A stretch of DNA of 64,000 bases from Paraphysomonas bandaiensis (lineage: Eukaryota; Chrysophyceae): contig CBFFRP010000019.1 in NCBI GenBank assembly GCA_965644295.1, positions 186,001-250,000 of the forward strand, in the 5' to 3' direction. Position numbers and translations under genes: made by a program. Below, in pieces: positions 1-13,700 of the stretch; position 1 is the first letter of the stretch; the number at the start of each line of letters is the position of its first letter. The notes below the pieces were generated by a model, which saw only the letters and a list, made by a program, of their open reading frames with translations, made no database searches and had not been told where the DNA came from.

Positions 1-20
1 ACGACACATATCGAATTGAT

Positions 21-458
21 TCATTGTCTTTCCCCTGTTCCACCTTCTTTACCATGCGCGCGAAACACATGTCCCATGTGTGACCCACAATTGTTGCAGC
101 ATACTTCGTGACCAGATCTCACTCCAATATGGGGTTGGTCACCAGAATAATAACATTTGGAGTAAGCGTCCCAACCGTCGTCACGGAATTTGGAGGCAGC
201 AGAGTACAACGGATACTTACATGCACGACATGCAAAGTATCCAGTTTTAGGGAAGAAGCGGCAAAATGCGCCAGTACCATAACTCTCTGTCCCCCCTTGA
301 CGGAGCACACGATATTCCGCAGGTGTTAATTCGGCACGCCATTCCTCTTCAGTCTTCTGGTAAGGATAGTCAGATGTTCCTTTTTTTGACGTTTTACCAG
401 TTGATTGATTCGAACGCATTCTGTTCTTCACTGTTGAACCTGTCTGGCTATTTCCCAT
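21..458 (-). CDS. msrB: Methionine sulfoxide reductase B, frame-broken near its 3' end and cut by the window edge
   Basis: Reduces methionine-R-sulfoxide in proteins. The ATG at 458 opens a short basic, Ser/Thr-rich leader, then a SelR/MsrB domain: zinc motif CRAC, a DDGW segment where the family has G-x-GWP, second zinc motif CCNNC, then GSHMGHVF. The frame stops at 21-23, just before the C-terminal segment that carries the catalytic Cys. Dropping one base from the CCCC run at 32-35 (GGGG on the coding strand) lets the frame run off the window as [11 protein letters not shown], which resembles the family's R-Y-C-x-N-S tail. In that frame the Cys position reads Val. Either a one-base indel (mutation or assembly error) or a pseudogene; the end of the gene is not visible. 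The family call is firm; whether the gene is functional is unclear. Confidence 0.8.
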   Translation of the reverse strand: MGNSQTGSTVKNRMRSNQSTGKTSKKGTSDYPYQKTEEEWRAELTPAEYRVLRQGGTESYGTGAFCRFFPKTGYFACRACKYPLYSAASKFRDDGWDAYSKCYYSGDQPHIGVRSGHEVCCNNCGSHMGHVFRAHGKEGGTGERQ

Positions 459-803
459 GCAAGATCTTATTAGTTTGGGAAACGGAATTGTGACGCGACT
501 CAGTGTTACATTCAACTCAGCATGATATGAAATGTGAAATTTTTTGACTGAAATTTTGTGATGAGAATTTTTCTCCAGAAAAACTGAATATTAGTAAAAA
601 AATGGAGAAAAAACCGACTTATTGACGGCAACTGGATAGGGCAGCTGTAGTTCCTCTGTATGAGTGTATTTTGAGGATGCAGAGAAACGTGTGGAATGAA
701 GAGAAAATGCTGCTAAAATTCCTGCCTGTTGCCTGCCCTGCTCTTCGCACATCAGTTCATTTCTTCAACAACTTCACACTGCAAATTTTATCATACCAAC
801 ACT
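459..803. other. Intergenic spacer between divergent genes
   Basis: AT-rich spacer between the divergent starts at 458 (minus) and 804 (plus). It probably holds both promoters. I see no clear motif. Confidence 0.4.
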
Positions 804-1040
804 ATGGGCGCAAGTGACTCTAGCTTCGACCGGGCAGCCTGGCATGAAGAGAGAAGCAACGAGAAGTGGTCTGAAGTGCGAGAGAACATCATTGATATGA
901 ATCCTGGGCGAGCAGTGGTCAATGCTGCAGGAGCAGTCGGACATGGTGTCAACTGCACGAAGCATGAAGTCAAAGCATTGGGATCAGAAAAATCGCAAGA
1001 AAGAGCCCGAGAGAACGCCGATCGCATTCTCAAAAGATAA
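804..1040 (+). CDS. Small hypothetical hydrophilic protein (78 aa)
   Basis: The frame is open further upstream, but the first ATG is at 804 (MGASDSSFDRAAWHEERSNE). The 78-residue product is charged, has no signal peptide or membrane segment, and ends in a basic helix-like stretch (ERARENADRILKR). Its composition is protein-like and unlike the AT-rich flanks. The gene diverges from the MsrB gene. I recognise no family. It could be a complete small gene or the first exon of a longer one. Confidence 0.4.
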   Translation: MGASDSSFDRAAWHEERSNEKWSEVRENIIDMNPGRAVVNAAGAVGHGVNCTKHEVKALGSEKSQERARENADRILKR

Positions 1041-4000
1041 ATATTTTCTCTCGCATCTTCTCACCGCTGGCGACAGGAGCATTAGGATCTGTGTCTCTGG
1101 TGCTGTTACGATCAAGATTAACATATTGACGATTATAATGTCATTTTTCGACCATGTTGATGGTTATTAATATCACATATCACTACACCACACAACTCAA
1201 ATCATACAGTTGAATTATCAAAAACTTGTAAAAATCTCACTGCATTGCTTCTCACTGAATCGCGGCATCTGCACTCTGAACCTCTATCTGTATTTATTTA
1301 TGTGGTGGTATACCGGCTTAAATAGAGAGCTATTACTATTCCAATCTAGCTACTTAGTATGTTTTTGCTATGTAGAAAATATAAAATGATGAAATGATTA
1401 AATAGTAGTAAGCAGAGTAACACATAGCCAACTTAACTTTAATGCAAACTTAACTTACATTTTAAGTGCGTGTAATAGTGATTAGAGTGTTAACTGTTCT
1501 TGTTAGTGGACAAGGAACATTAGATCATCAGGAGTAGTGTCCACTAGTAGTTTCGACACGTTAATCATAGACTACAAGTTACTCTATACATGTGTCCATA
1601 CCAACTAAATACAGAAGGTATATCCAATGTTCTTTCTAATAACTCAGTAATGCATACATTATTTTAAGTTTTCTATGAAATTTCCTTCTTGTAGATAGTT
1701 TCAAATTAGAAATCACAGTCAGTAGGACTAGTGAACACTATTCATCAGTATGATTGTATATTGACTTGTCCTAACTACTAGGTTTCGACATTGATCATAG
1801 ACTCGAGCAGTCATCTACATACATAATATGTATGTCCAGATATATCTCATAATATTCACTCTGACTAAAATTTCTAAAATAATGACTAGCTACTTGAAAT
1901 GAATTTAGATGAATAGCAAACTAGCTACTTAACGGCTAACTAAAACCAACGGCTACTTGTATAACCTAACGGTTACATTTTGAAATTAGCTAGACTAAAT
2001 TACTGCAGTATATTACTGAATAGTCTATGCTGCCCCAATAAATATTACTGGATAGACTATATAGTCTATGTCGCCTGAAGAACACTCAACGACTATTGTC
2101 GTAATTGCGACAAAACTCACTAACATTACTCGGTTTATCCTTTTCATATTCATCGAGAATAGCATTGAGGTCAACATCAGATTCATAACTGTCTTTCGAC
2201 TGTGCTTTTGCAAATTTAGCTGCCTGAAGCTTGTGTATGGTGTCTTGTCGGTTCTTTTTGCGAAGATTCTTGTAGTCGCATAGACGAGTCAATGAAGGAA
2301 CACATATCAGACATTATTCAAAAACAAGTCGAAGGAATTGCACAGTACTCATATATGTGAGAGCCCGTCAGTATACAATGTAGGGATTTTGAGAAATGGG
2401 GCCGGATGTGAGGGGTACTCGATGAATTGGAACGATATAAGAAACCTTGTGGTATTGAGAGAAGCAGTGCATGAAATGAAAACCTGGTTGCATATTCGTG
2501 TCCAGTGGTCCATGATTGCCATAGAATGATAAGTCTCCAGTGTAAGGTCAATTCAAGTGTTGTGTTAATTGTAATGTCACTCAAATGAGATAAATATGAG
2601 AGTTTAGAACAACATTTTTGGACTTTTTATCAAGCGACAGATTTTCAGTCAGGAGAAAGCAAAGTGGTCAAAAGAGGGAAGTTCGAAGTGTGTGTGTATA
2701 TTATCGTGAGTGTCCTGTGAGTGAGAGCATCCCATCCATCGTATAGTATCGTACTGCAGTGTATCTGATGGTCGTCTTATACACAGTGATGAGGTGATGT
2801 TACTTGCTCACTTATACAGTACTTATCACTCACTTCACGGTCCCTTGCCGTTCTATATGATGAATTGTATGTTTGAGGATCTACAATGTACCTAGTTAGC
2901 TAAGGCATAACTGTGTATTAGAGTGTCTCTAGAGGTGTCCTCATGAGCAGTCTGTGTGTGTGGTGTGATTCACATCTTATTCATATAGACTCAGGTGTGA
3001 CATTGTGTTGGTGGCTTCTACCAACGTCTATGATTGTGGGGAACATCAACTTGCTGAGGATGTACATGTGTACCGTCTTAATGATACGCTGATACTTATA
3101 TCACACGCTGAAGTTGTGTTGTACTGCATATGGCGCATTGCTATGGATTCATGAGTGGAATTCGACATATTTCATTAACCTGTCAGATATATGTACCAAA
3201 GCTCACTACCGGGTCTAGACAGGGTACTCATGGGGTCTACCATTTCACACCTTACTCTACCTTGCATTTACATTCAAGAGTTTTACGGAAATACGTAAAA
3301 CGTAGAAATATATCTCGAGTTCTGATAGTACGACGAGTTACTAAAAAGATACTATAATATAGTCAACTAGAGCTAGTACCCCATCCGCCTAATACTGGCT
3401 TGCTCAATGCGCAAGGAATGCAAGATAAATTCTAATCTTATCCCCATTTTGTCACAAAAATTTGTTTTTTCAAATGGGTTCAACAGAACGCTCATGTTAG
3501 CACCCGGCAAATAGAGGTATTCAACTTCACTATTCGGTTCGAACAGAGACAACGCCTATTTTAACTATGATATTTACAGTCTTATGTATGATATTCCATT
3601 ATATTGCACAATTTTTAGTGAAGCACAAGGATAATTTAACTTTCAAAACCTAATCACCAAACACTCCGCGCCTGCTTCCATCCTTCGTCTGATTTAGATG
3701 ATCATAATGATGTCAGTGCAAGTGACCTATATCTTCATATCCAGGACTTCGAAACAATACTTCAAGAAAATTACTAGACACTTCATCTGCTGAAGGTGAC
3801 TTGGTGTAGTGGCACCCAGTCTTTTAAGGGTTTGGGTCATGTCGTGCTTATCAGGATTGTGTGCGTCGTATCAGACACAGTTGTGATTGCAGGGGTTAAG
3901 CGTGATGTACATAAATGTAATGATCATACCAACTTCAATAATAAGCCTCGTGCGACTGCAATTTTTTATACTCAACACATTTTTGTACGAATTGCAATAC

Positions 4001-4897
4001 CTCGCAGTTGTTAGATTCTAGATTCCCCCAGCATCCTTCTGTGGTACTGATACATTTATTGTAGCTATTATTGAATATCGGGGCTTTATTGAATTGAGAA
4101 AATCTTGTAAAATCGCCATTCCCTTATGTCGATACCAAAACTGTACTTTTATTAGATTTATTAACGTCAATCAGGGAACACCTATTTCCTCTTACAGCAA
4201 ACTACAACTAGCTATACATTCTAGATGTATTAGGTTTTCAACATCATGAGGGTAAGCTGCAGTTCAACCTAGAGATAACAAGTATAGAGTATAGTCCAAA
4301 TTTTAAAACTCGGGCATTTCGCCGTCGTTTCAGTATCATTTTGAACGCGGGACGATATAGCCTCCGTTTAACCCGTAGTTAAGTAAAAACTATAGGTTTC
4401 ATCATCACAGAAATATACGATATACGGTGAAGTAGATAAATAGTAACGTAATGCAACACTGTAATGACGCAGTTGCCAACTTAGTAGCGACACGCTACAC
4501 ACAGCTACTTTTAGACTCCACATCCTACACATTCCTCCTCAGAACTTCCATCATGACTATAGTAAAATACAAGCTGAATAGTCGAAAATATTACTTAATT
4601 TTGAACTCGCCACCAGGAATCAATTCGTGTAATTACACAATACAACTATGTCTACGTGCAATTCATATCGCTATAGTTATTCAATGCACAGTTTGTAATA
4701 CCCTTTGACTCAAGGTCATACTCGTGGGTACAACAAACTTATTCCAAGCTGTGTGTCTCAATGCTTTGTAGTTCAGCTTGTAGAGTTTCTTGGCGATACC
4801 TACAAGCGATAAAAGACGTAAAATAAGTATTGACTCGTAGCGATGATATATTTTAAGACACCAATATATACTACAATGTACAATGCCAATTCGATGC
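1041..4897. other. Long AT-rich region without a supportable gene
   Basis: About 3.9 kb with only short open frames. A diverged direct repeat is visible (about 1535-1590 and 1765-1825, both with GTTTCGACA followed by ATCATAGACT). A segment near 4290-4370 resembles 15998-16080 (shared GAACGCGG/GAGCGCGG-ACGAT-TAGC pattern), which suggests an old dispersed repeat. A 68-codon frame at 2086-2292 (minus) has no ATG. The plus strand near 3650-3770 is open for about 50 codons without an ATG. Most likely decayed repeats. Confidence 0.5.
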
Positions 4898-7526
4898 TCA
4901 CCGCAGGCGAATCATTGGCACATTGGTCTCGCAAATATCCGAATAGTCCATCCCAAGAAAGTGCTGCTTGTATTCATTCTCCCACCCTGATTGCAGTACA
5001 CTGTTGCGAGCGATCTCACACTGATCAGTCGATGTTAACTTCCACACCTACACAATCAACAATGAAACACAACACAGCACATATAACTGCAATACACGAT
5101 ACAACATGAATCAGTGCCCAATGGCGATAGAACACATCGTACATATGCGAAATCAACATCAAGACAAACCTGGGTGGCAACAGAATACTCCTCAACCAGA
5201 GCATCCTTAGTGTAGTGTAGCATAAGAGGATCATCAGTACTTAATGAAACATTCATTCCCTGTCGGAAGTACTTGGGAAATGGATTTTTATTGTAGTCCA
5301 GAAAAAGCTTATTGTTTGAAAGAGGCGACATGGCGACACCTATCTGAGATAGGTAGTAAAGAAAGTGTAGCCCAGGTGCCTTTCGCAAGAGAATTCCGTG
5401 GTTTACCTATTTAACACTTATTAACTGCCGACACATAATAATATAAGCTATAGGAGGTATGCTATTTACATGTTGGTATCAACATGTACACTGTAATCAG
5501 CTTATACCTGTTGCGCCAACAGGTAAGCCGACAGAAGGTGGTCTACGTCTCCGGCCTCCCCGCAGTGAGGACGGAACTCAAACGTTGTCATTCCACGAGC
5601 TACTCGTAGCTGGTTGAGAGTGCACATATTGGCATACATGTAGTAGAGCCAATATCCGTACGGGGGGTTCTCAGCGAGGGTCCACTCGTGTGGCTTCTGA
5701 AGATTATCAGGGCTACCTGTAAACGTAAGGAGTGTGAGTTGCATACGTATACAAATGACATCAAAGTAAATCCGAGTCTCTTTAACATAGAATCAAAAAG
5801 AGATAGATTAGATATTGGACAATTTAAAGTATATAGATTCTCGTGAGTTACCCGACCTGTCATGTGTCCGTATTCTGGTCTGCTTTCGTCGTCAACGCTG
5901 TCGAAGCCTACGACAGTCTCAAGAAAATAGTGCAGTGGAACATTAGACTCTGGGTTAAGTGTGACTTCAAACAGTGGGGCGAAGATATTATGAATCATCT
6001 CCGAAAACGATTTCATTTCACCCCCTTTGCGGTATATGTGGAAGAGACGTGGCACCTGAATGAGCCAGCGGACGTTTTGATGTGCCAAGCGGTTCACATA
6101 GAACCACTGAGCCAGGTTAGACCATTCCGACGGCTTTCGCCCATAAATGGATATGCGCCACTCCACTAACTGATATTTACTGGCTTCTAGGTCAGCCATT
6201 ACTTCCTGGGTAATCTCCGCCAAGTAGCGCCCCCCGATTACGTTTTCCGTCTTTAGAAATATTTCCCTCAGGCGAGACTGCCCAGCAGGATTGTATTTTA
6301 AATTGAAGCGATCAAATCGGTGAAAAGTGTTGTTGGCATGCATATCGAGAGTATCAATAGACAAGTCATAAGCCGTCAACTGTAGCGATTTGAATACTTC
6401 ACCCAAGGTTAAAAATTTCCCATCACGAAACACAACAACCTCATCAGGATTGTTGCGAAGCTTCTTCTTAATAAAACGTAAAAGATGCTTCTGATTCATA
6501 CACGCGCTGTGGTGAACGTGGGTGTCCACTTTGCGTACATTATAAAAGTCTCTGTGTGGGACGGATTTAGTTGCCTCCAATTCCCTGGTATCATTGAGAA
6601 GCATGTGCATATTAAACTTCGCTGATAGGAGTTCCAGTCGCTTGAAAGCATACGATTTAACAGGGCCCGAATACACCGCCTGACGCACCTGCATATAAAG
6701 TGTATAAGTAATCATATTACAAATAAACAAGTATATAAGCGCCAGCGAAGGTAAAACACCATACCAAGATCAGAATAAAAACGTTGTCTAAACTACAAAT
6801 ACTGTATGACGATGTGCACCACAAATACTGAATTTGAATCATATACTAAATACTTACAAAGTTGTAATCAGTAAAGAACTCTTCGAACGATATTGCAGTG
6901 AACGCAGGTTCATCGGTTTCTTTATAGTTAACAGAAAATACGCCATTCTGGTATGTATGAGTGTATTCTTCTGTGGAAGGAGGAAGAGGTCGACTAAAGA
7001 CATCATATTCAGGCTCCGCGCGGCGCCGATAATGTCCCGAATTTGAACTTAATCTAGGTTCCCTTTTCTTCTTGGCATGGATATTATGCGCAGACATATA
7101 CTTCTCCCTCAATTGCATACACTTCTTGAGAGTTTTACATGCTGTTATCGTGTCACGGTCAGTATCTTCTCCACTCTCAGTAATAATAACGCGTTGGTAA
7201 TTAGTGGGATGTGGGTAAGGCTCAGGAATTGCTTCAAAAAGATGCTTGCGAACATCCTCCACTTCCTCAGATTTTTCTTCTCTACATGCTTCAATACGTG
7301 CTAATTCACTATCACTAAGAGAAAGTAAACTTGCATGACTATCTGTACGTTCTCTTGCTGCAGTTTTTATTGTTGATAACATTTTAGCCTTTCCTCTTGC
7401 TTCAGCTAAAACACTCGCCTCAAATTGATCTCTTTCAGGACTTGCTGGTGCCCCAACAATCCTTCCTTCATCCTCATATTCATCAGGATCTTCCAATGGT
7501 ACAAGCTTATCATCATATGATTCCAT
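4898..7526 (-). CDS. AMP deaminase
   Basis: Deaminates AMP to IMP in the cytosolic purine nucleotide cycle. Five exons join in frame: 7526-6858, 6688-5857, 5716-5508, 5406-5170 and 5047-4898, giving 698 residues. The first ~200 residues are an acidic, variable N-terminus as usual for the family. The metal-dependent deaminase domain follows: [17 protein letters not shown] (zinc His pair), [14 protein letters not shown] (catalytic HCGE), [34 protein letters not shown] and [12 protein letters not shown]. The last exon ends [10 protein letters not shown]. Introns are 169, 140, 101 and 122 nt, longer than in most other genes here. All family landmarks are present in order, so the gene appears intact. 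ATG at 7526. Confidence 0.95.
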
Positions 7527-9280
7527 TATTAATAATATATTCTTAATATAATATGAAAGTAATAAGAAGAATATGAAAGCAAGCTGTTCTTCTTCTTATA
7601 TAATCATCTTATCTATGCATCTTCTCGGCACTCCTGTGGCTCACACACGGGCTCATCTGGTTAGCGAAAGACAGAATATCATCCAACTCCACGTATGTAC
7701 GTATGTACGGGAGTAAATGTATGTATTCTTGGATACCATACTGTGTATATGTGCCAATGGTGTGGAGTTATGAAGTGTAGTCAACATAATACAGCTGTAT
7801 ATGAACCCTCCATTGTACCCCGTACACCTCCAAAGATCATAGTATGAATACCGTGGAATACCGAAGTATACTGGCCCATATATAGCTAGGCGGTGTGTGA
7901 CTGATGTGTTCAGCTCATGCATATGTATGTATGCGTATCGGCATCCTTCGTATATTTTTGTTCAAAGATGCCTCTAATATTGAGACAACAATTATGTGTA
8001 TTCTAGCCATAGTTATACTGCAGTTATATAGAATTTTTTTGCAGTTATTTTTGCTTCATTTTATTCCCGAAAAATAAGATGCTGACTGCCGATACGTGTG
8101 TATATATCGTCCATGGATACTATCTATGCAACCAGTGCATTGGATCCTCTATTGTATGGGAAGGCTCACAGATTATACACAGAGACTTAAAGTACATTTC
8201 AAGCTCACATGTCCACTAACCTTTATTAAACTCAATCAGAAAGATGAGTTCATGGTATATAAGAGTCTATAGCTGGTAAACAGTCTAGTTAAGGATACTA
8301 TCGCCAAGCTACACATGAGGACTAGCCTGTGAAGGCTAATGAGGCAAATGGTAGATACAACAAACGAAACAAGAAATCCTTAAGAGGTTAATATGACTTA
8401 AGCAGACGTTCTCAATCTCGTCAGTACTAAAGAGGCATGTTGAGTAGGTGTCCAGAGTGCTGGCTGACAATACTGGACTAGAAGTGCTGTCTTTATGCGA
8501 ATAACTCTGATGGTTGTCTTTGTATCCTGATAATCATGTCGATTTATAGATAGAGAAAAGCTTAATTTTCTTGCATTGCGTATATTTTAGTAGATAGATG
8601 TGTCATGGAGTTTACATGGATATCACCGAGTTTACGGTTCAAACCAAACAATAAGTAACAATTCTGTGTAGTCTATTGAAATCTGATGCCAAACACACCC
8701 AAAGGAAGAGGATGCTGCAACGAATAAGGTCTGGAGAACTTTCAGCAGCAGATATCCAAACACTCCAAGAAATACATATGAAAACACCACGATGATGTCA
8801 ATAAAAGTGATATCATTTTTAACCCAGGAGTTCACAATAATACGTCCGATGCTTAAGGCGATTTGAATAAGTGGTCACAGTCATTCCGTCATTCCCTTCA
8901 GGGTTTGGGTGAGAGTATTGGTGAATTATGTCGTTTTCTAACTCACTTGCACGAGTTGCCATATTCCCTCATAGGGATACAGTTGTTGTAGCAATTGTTT
9001 AAATTTAGAATTTAGCACAGTTGGCAGGTGACACTCCCTTGTCATATAGATCCACTTCACTTGAAACAGTACTTGATTTATTCATTTCAGAGAATAGCAA
9101 TTTCATCTACCAGCAAGCAACAAAAGTGTTCTATGAACCAATTTTACTGACTCTTACACACCTATTGCTAATAGTAAGACATTCACTACTAGATATTCAA
9201 AATCATGAGGATAAGCTACGATTTAAAGTGCTAGCTAGTTCGTTATGGTACATTAGTTCTGACTCTCACACGCATATTAT
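7527..9280. other. Intergenic AT-rich region
   Basis: No gene seen. The segment at 9140-9180 (TTACACACCTATTGCTAATA) recurs near 29350 and 52330, so it is the end of a dispersed repeat. A hydrophobic frame at 8632-8835 (minus) starts with GTG and has no ATG. Confidence 0.45.
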
Positions 9281-9429
9281 CAGGCTTGCGTAACAATTAA
9301 TTGGTGACAGGTGTCCAACAATAATAATTGCAATTATAAATCAAGCATTCAATTATTAACAATGCAATTAATTGGCAGTAATTGCCAATTAATTGCCTTT
9401 AATTCTATTGATAGATTTTAGAATAACTT

Positions 9430-9693
9430 TCACATTTCAAGGTGTCTATAGGCTATATTCTCTTGCAAAAATCTAGTCATAACTATCTTAGCTCTGGTAA
9501 ACAACCTCTCATAAACATTGGTAGTGCTATACAAATACTTCATGCAACGATATCGTGTTGGAAGTTTGATGCGTGCTTTTTGGTCCTCTCGGTTGTCTAT
9601 AAGTAAACGAATGGCGTCGTCTTCCTCCTCCTCATCTTTTTCTTCAAGTTCACCTTCGTGTGCAGGTACATCATTTATCAAAAAGCATCGCAC
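9430..9693 (-). pseudogene. hAT transposase C-terminal dimerisation domain fragment
   Basis: An open frame of about 87 codons reads an acidic stretch (EGELEEKDEEEEDD), then YSTTNVYERLFTRAKIVMTR and HLEM. This matches the hAT C-terminal signature (S-x-x-ERLFS-x-AK ... R ... LE-x-LLFL). The catalytic core and BED finger are absent. It lies inside the element bounded by inverted repeats at 9281 and 15936, which supports the assignment. Confidence 0.6.
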
Positions 9694-10250
9694 CTGTGCT
9701 TTTTCAGCGCGCTGAATTTTGACTACTGCTCTCTCAAGATCTGCATTTTAAACAATTTCCGCGTCAGCACCCAGGTGAAATTTCATCCCAGGGTACTGAC
9801 GAATGAAATCATCAAATTTGTTCATTCGATGCCATCTTGTTGAATGATAAGTATGGCTACCCAATGCTTCTAGTTTATTGTTGTTGTACACACACACTAC
9901 GGATCCTCTGTATTAAGGTATTCTTGCACACACATACTTCTCTTCTCTGATAGTGGTACCTATCGGATACACTTATAACGTCATTTACACTACTATAATT
10001 GAATATTTCGAAGTAGTTGAATATGCTGTCACATACATTATATGCTATGTATGTAGACGATAGTTATGGAAGTGCTCAGTTTGTCCTTTCCCAATGATCT
10101 TTGACATGATCTCTTGTATACTAACCCTAATTACGATTAATAAAATGATAACGTAACTGTGCACATGCATCCATACATCCATACTACTATGCTAACTTGT
10201 ATTGGGTGCGTACCTAAGATCAGTAGCTAGATATCGTAAGATGCTATATA

Positions 10251-10569
10251 TGTCAAGGTTTGACATTATATGAGAAGTATTAACTTAACAACAGAAGGTA
10301 ACTTATACTCAAAGCTGAGAATTATAAATTATAATCAATGTCTCTTATCATTCATCAATATCATGTTGTCTCCACTACCACTCATTTCTCGTACGACGAT
10401 CTTACATCGTCACTACAACTTGCATCGTCACAATATTCCGTTTTACCGCTATGTGCTTATCGTCATTCATTCTCACAATACGATTAACAAGACTACAACT
10501 GTATAATACAGTAATTTAAATACCTTATAACTACAGCTTTCAATTGCTCTCATATAGCAGAACTCAACA
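10251..10569 (-). repeat. 3' LTR of the copia element
   Basis: 319 bp, identical by eye to 15464-15782. It contains a chance 78-codon open frame that appears in both LTRs and is not a gene. Confidence 0.95.
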
Positions 10570-10583
10570 CTCCCTCTCAATTC
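10570..10583 (-). other. Polypurine tract of the copia element
   Basis: On the minus strand GAGAGGGAG lies directly against the 3' LTR, the usual position for plus-strand DNA priming. Confidence 0.7.
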
Positions 10584-10712
10584 AAAGCTGTAGATAGACT
10601 CTTCACATCACAAGACATAACTGACGGATACGCAACCACCGAAACCAAACAGGACAAACAGGTGGACGTATGACTCCGACATTTCAGCTAGTCTCACAGC
10701 ACAGTCAACTGA

Positions 10713-13700
10713 TCACTTACGTCGTTTGAACGTCTTTTCTCTAATAACCTCAACAGATGATTTTCGATCCTCTCCTAGGCATCTCTTCCTGTGTTTCTCG
10801 AAAGTTACACCACACAACGATTTCGTGAATATGTCTGCTGTCTGATCATCTGTTCCAACGTGGTACAATATGGCAGTGTTAAAGAGGCCATCTGGATCTA
10901 CGTGTTCCCTAACCCAATGGTATTTGATCTCGATGTGTTTTGAACGCTTATGGAACACCGGATTCAATGCTAAGTCACGAGCACTCTGGCTATCCAAGAA
11001 AAATGGTGTGGGTTCGCGTAGACGGAGTCCTAATTCGTCCAACACCCCCCGAAGCCATACCAGTTCTTGCATGCCAGCATACATAGCCTGATACTCACTT
11101 TGCATTGATGACGTTGAAACGGTAGCCTGTAAAATGGACTGCCAGATAAGTGGTCCACCGGCGGCAAATACTATGTATCCAGTCGTAGATCGGCGTGACA
11201 CCACATCGCCAGCCCAGTCTGCATCAGTAAAGATGTGCATGTCGAAGTGCTTACTACTGAACCGAATACCCTTTCGAACTGTACCCCTAACGTACTGCAA
11301 TAGGTACGTCATTAAATAACATGTAGCCCGGGTAGGCTTAGATGCATATCTAGATAACAAACCAACTGCATATGCAATATCAGGGCGAGTATTCATAGAT
11401 AGATATAACATGGCACCCAGTAGGCTGCGATAAGGATAATTATCTACTCCCTCTTTCTCCTCAGGTGTGAGATCGCTGTCTGCTTGATTAATTCTGTCCA
11501 TTGCATCGAGGGGTAGCGGCGACTTTCGGATTTTTGATGAGGGACCGAGGAAATCAGCGAATTTGAGAAGAATTTTCTCCGCATATGTCTGCTGATCCAG
11601 CTGAATGAAATCCTGTCCTCGCGTGACACGAACATTCAGGAAATGTTCAACGGCTCCCATATCCGTCATGTCGAATCGTTCGCAGAATCTAGCTTTTATT
11701 TCTGTAATAATATTAAGGTCAGCACATGCGATGACGATGTCATCCACATATATGGTGAGATACACTTTATGACCTTTATATACAGCATGATACAAGCAAG
11801 GTTCTAACACACACGGTCGAAATCCCAAGGATTTGATGAACTTGTTTATGGTTTTCCACCATGATCGTGGTGAACTACGGAGTCCATATAGAGATTTCTT
11901 CAATTTAAAACAATGTCCAGGTGGAAGTTGAAAATCTGGAGTAGGATTCATGTAAACGTCGCCTTCAATATCGGCATAACAGAACGCACTGGAGACATCG
12001 AGTTGATGCACAAACATACTGAACACAAGAGCCAACGCCAGAATCAACCGAACAGATATACTCTTGACTACAGGGGCAAATGTGTTGTCCACATCGACGC
12101 CAGATTGTTGACCGTACCCAAGTGCTACAAGTCGTGCTTTATGCTTCTTGATGGAGCCATCCTTATTGTACTTTCGCTTATATACGTAACGAGATTTAAG
12201 AGGTCGTGCATCAGGCGGAGTTTCTACTACTTCAAACACTTCACGCTGAAAAAGTGCATTCCGTTCTAATCTGCGCGCCTCCTTCCATTTGTCTGCATCA
12301 CTACACTGAAGAGACTCTTCGTATGACTCAGGCTCCCTATAATCAGACGGGTCAGTAATCAATGAGTCATCACTTGCCTTACACATATTAACGGCATCTT
12401 CCCCACACAGGAAGTTGATTTCACCCAGAGTAGACACGTTGGTCATCACTCTTTGGGTTCGTACCCTCTTGCTTATAGCAGCTGGCGGGTTAGCAGTTTG
12501 ACTACTAGGGACACACACACTTGTCTCTCTAGACGAAGTGCTCACGCTTCTCTCGGGTAAGGCACATGGAGTCTGCTCACTCCCTGATGAGTCATCTGCC
12601 GTAGACTGTTTGGGTGTCCCACCCCCAGCCGGCATCGATCGCTCCTCACCACCTGCCCCATCGTCACGGGTCGCAGGATTTTCGTGCCACCTGCGCAAAT
12701 TATACGACTGAGTTAGTTTCACTACATCAGCTATATGTATCGGAGTCTTCTCCTCCAACTGCTCTCTACCAGCAGTTACTAAGGCTCTATAAGCCACGAT
12801 CAAACCTTTCCGAACCACGACTCTCGTAGTCCTAAACAGGAAACCCTCATCGGTATGGTAAGATCCAATCAAATGGTTGAACTCTTCAACCTGTCGAGCC
12901 TGGGGATCATGTTTAACTAACGCAGCCTCCAGCTCCTCGAAATACTCCTTCTCTCTGGGGGGAATGCTTTCGTCGAATAACACATGTATTGACACAACTT
13001 CGGACTCTCCTAGCCATATTCTGTATCCCCTCTTCTTTTTGGAGAGACCTAAAAAATATCCAATCTGCGATTTGCCTTGCCAATTTTTTCGACGATCACC
13101 CCTGGGAGTCTTCACATAAGCTTTACACCCCCATCGACGTAAACTGGATAAATCCGGAACAGAACCTCCAGGTACACACTCCATGGGAGACATCCATCCG
13201 CGGTAGGTCCGAGTGGGCATCATGCGAATAATTTCAGATGCATATACGTAGGCATCCCACCAGAATGGAACTGGGAATCCAGCATCTGACAGCATTGCAA
13301 GAGTCATCTCTCCCGCGGTTCGAAAACGTCTCTCAGACACGCCATTCATCTCAGGTGAGTCCGTAGAGCTCCACGTAATTGAGGTGCCAAACTTGCTGTG
13401 AAGATACTCCTGAATAGACTTATCAATGAGTTCGGCTCCCCCATCGGCATGATACACAGATAGTCGATGAACTCCTGGATACTTGGGAAGAAGAACCTCG
13501 ACCCAATTCCTAATGTGCTCCAACACCTCACTTGCGGTCCGAGTTTTCAACGGAAACTCCCAGCATTCCTTGGTGGCCACATCTGTCAACGCTAATACAT
13601 ACCGGTATCCCTGTCGAGATGGACAATTGAAATATACTCCTATATCGACAGTTACTTTTTCCAGAAACCTTGTCGCCTGTAGCTCTTCATCACTCTTCCC

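Noticed and set aside
2086-2292. 68-codon hydrophilic frame on the minus strand
   Set aside because: No ATG, no family match and no convincing partner exons. Kept only as a note.
8632-8835. Hydrophobic 67-codon minus-strand frame as a membrane protein
   Set aside because: It begins with GTG, has no ATG and no conservation clue. AT-rich DNA often gives hydrophobic frames.
10270-10506. 78-codon open frame, repeated identically at 15483-15719
   Set aside because: It lies wholly within the copia LTRs, on the opposite strand to the polyprotein, and is identical only because the LTRs are.
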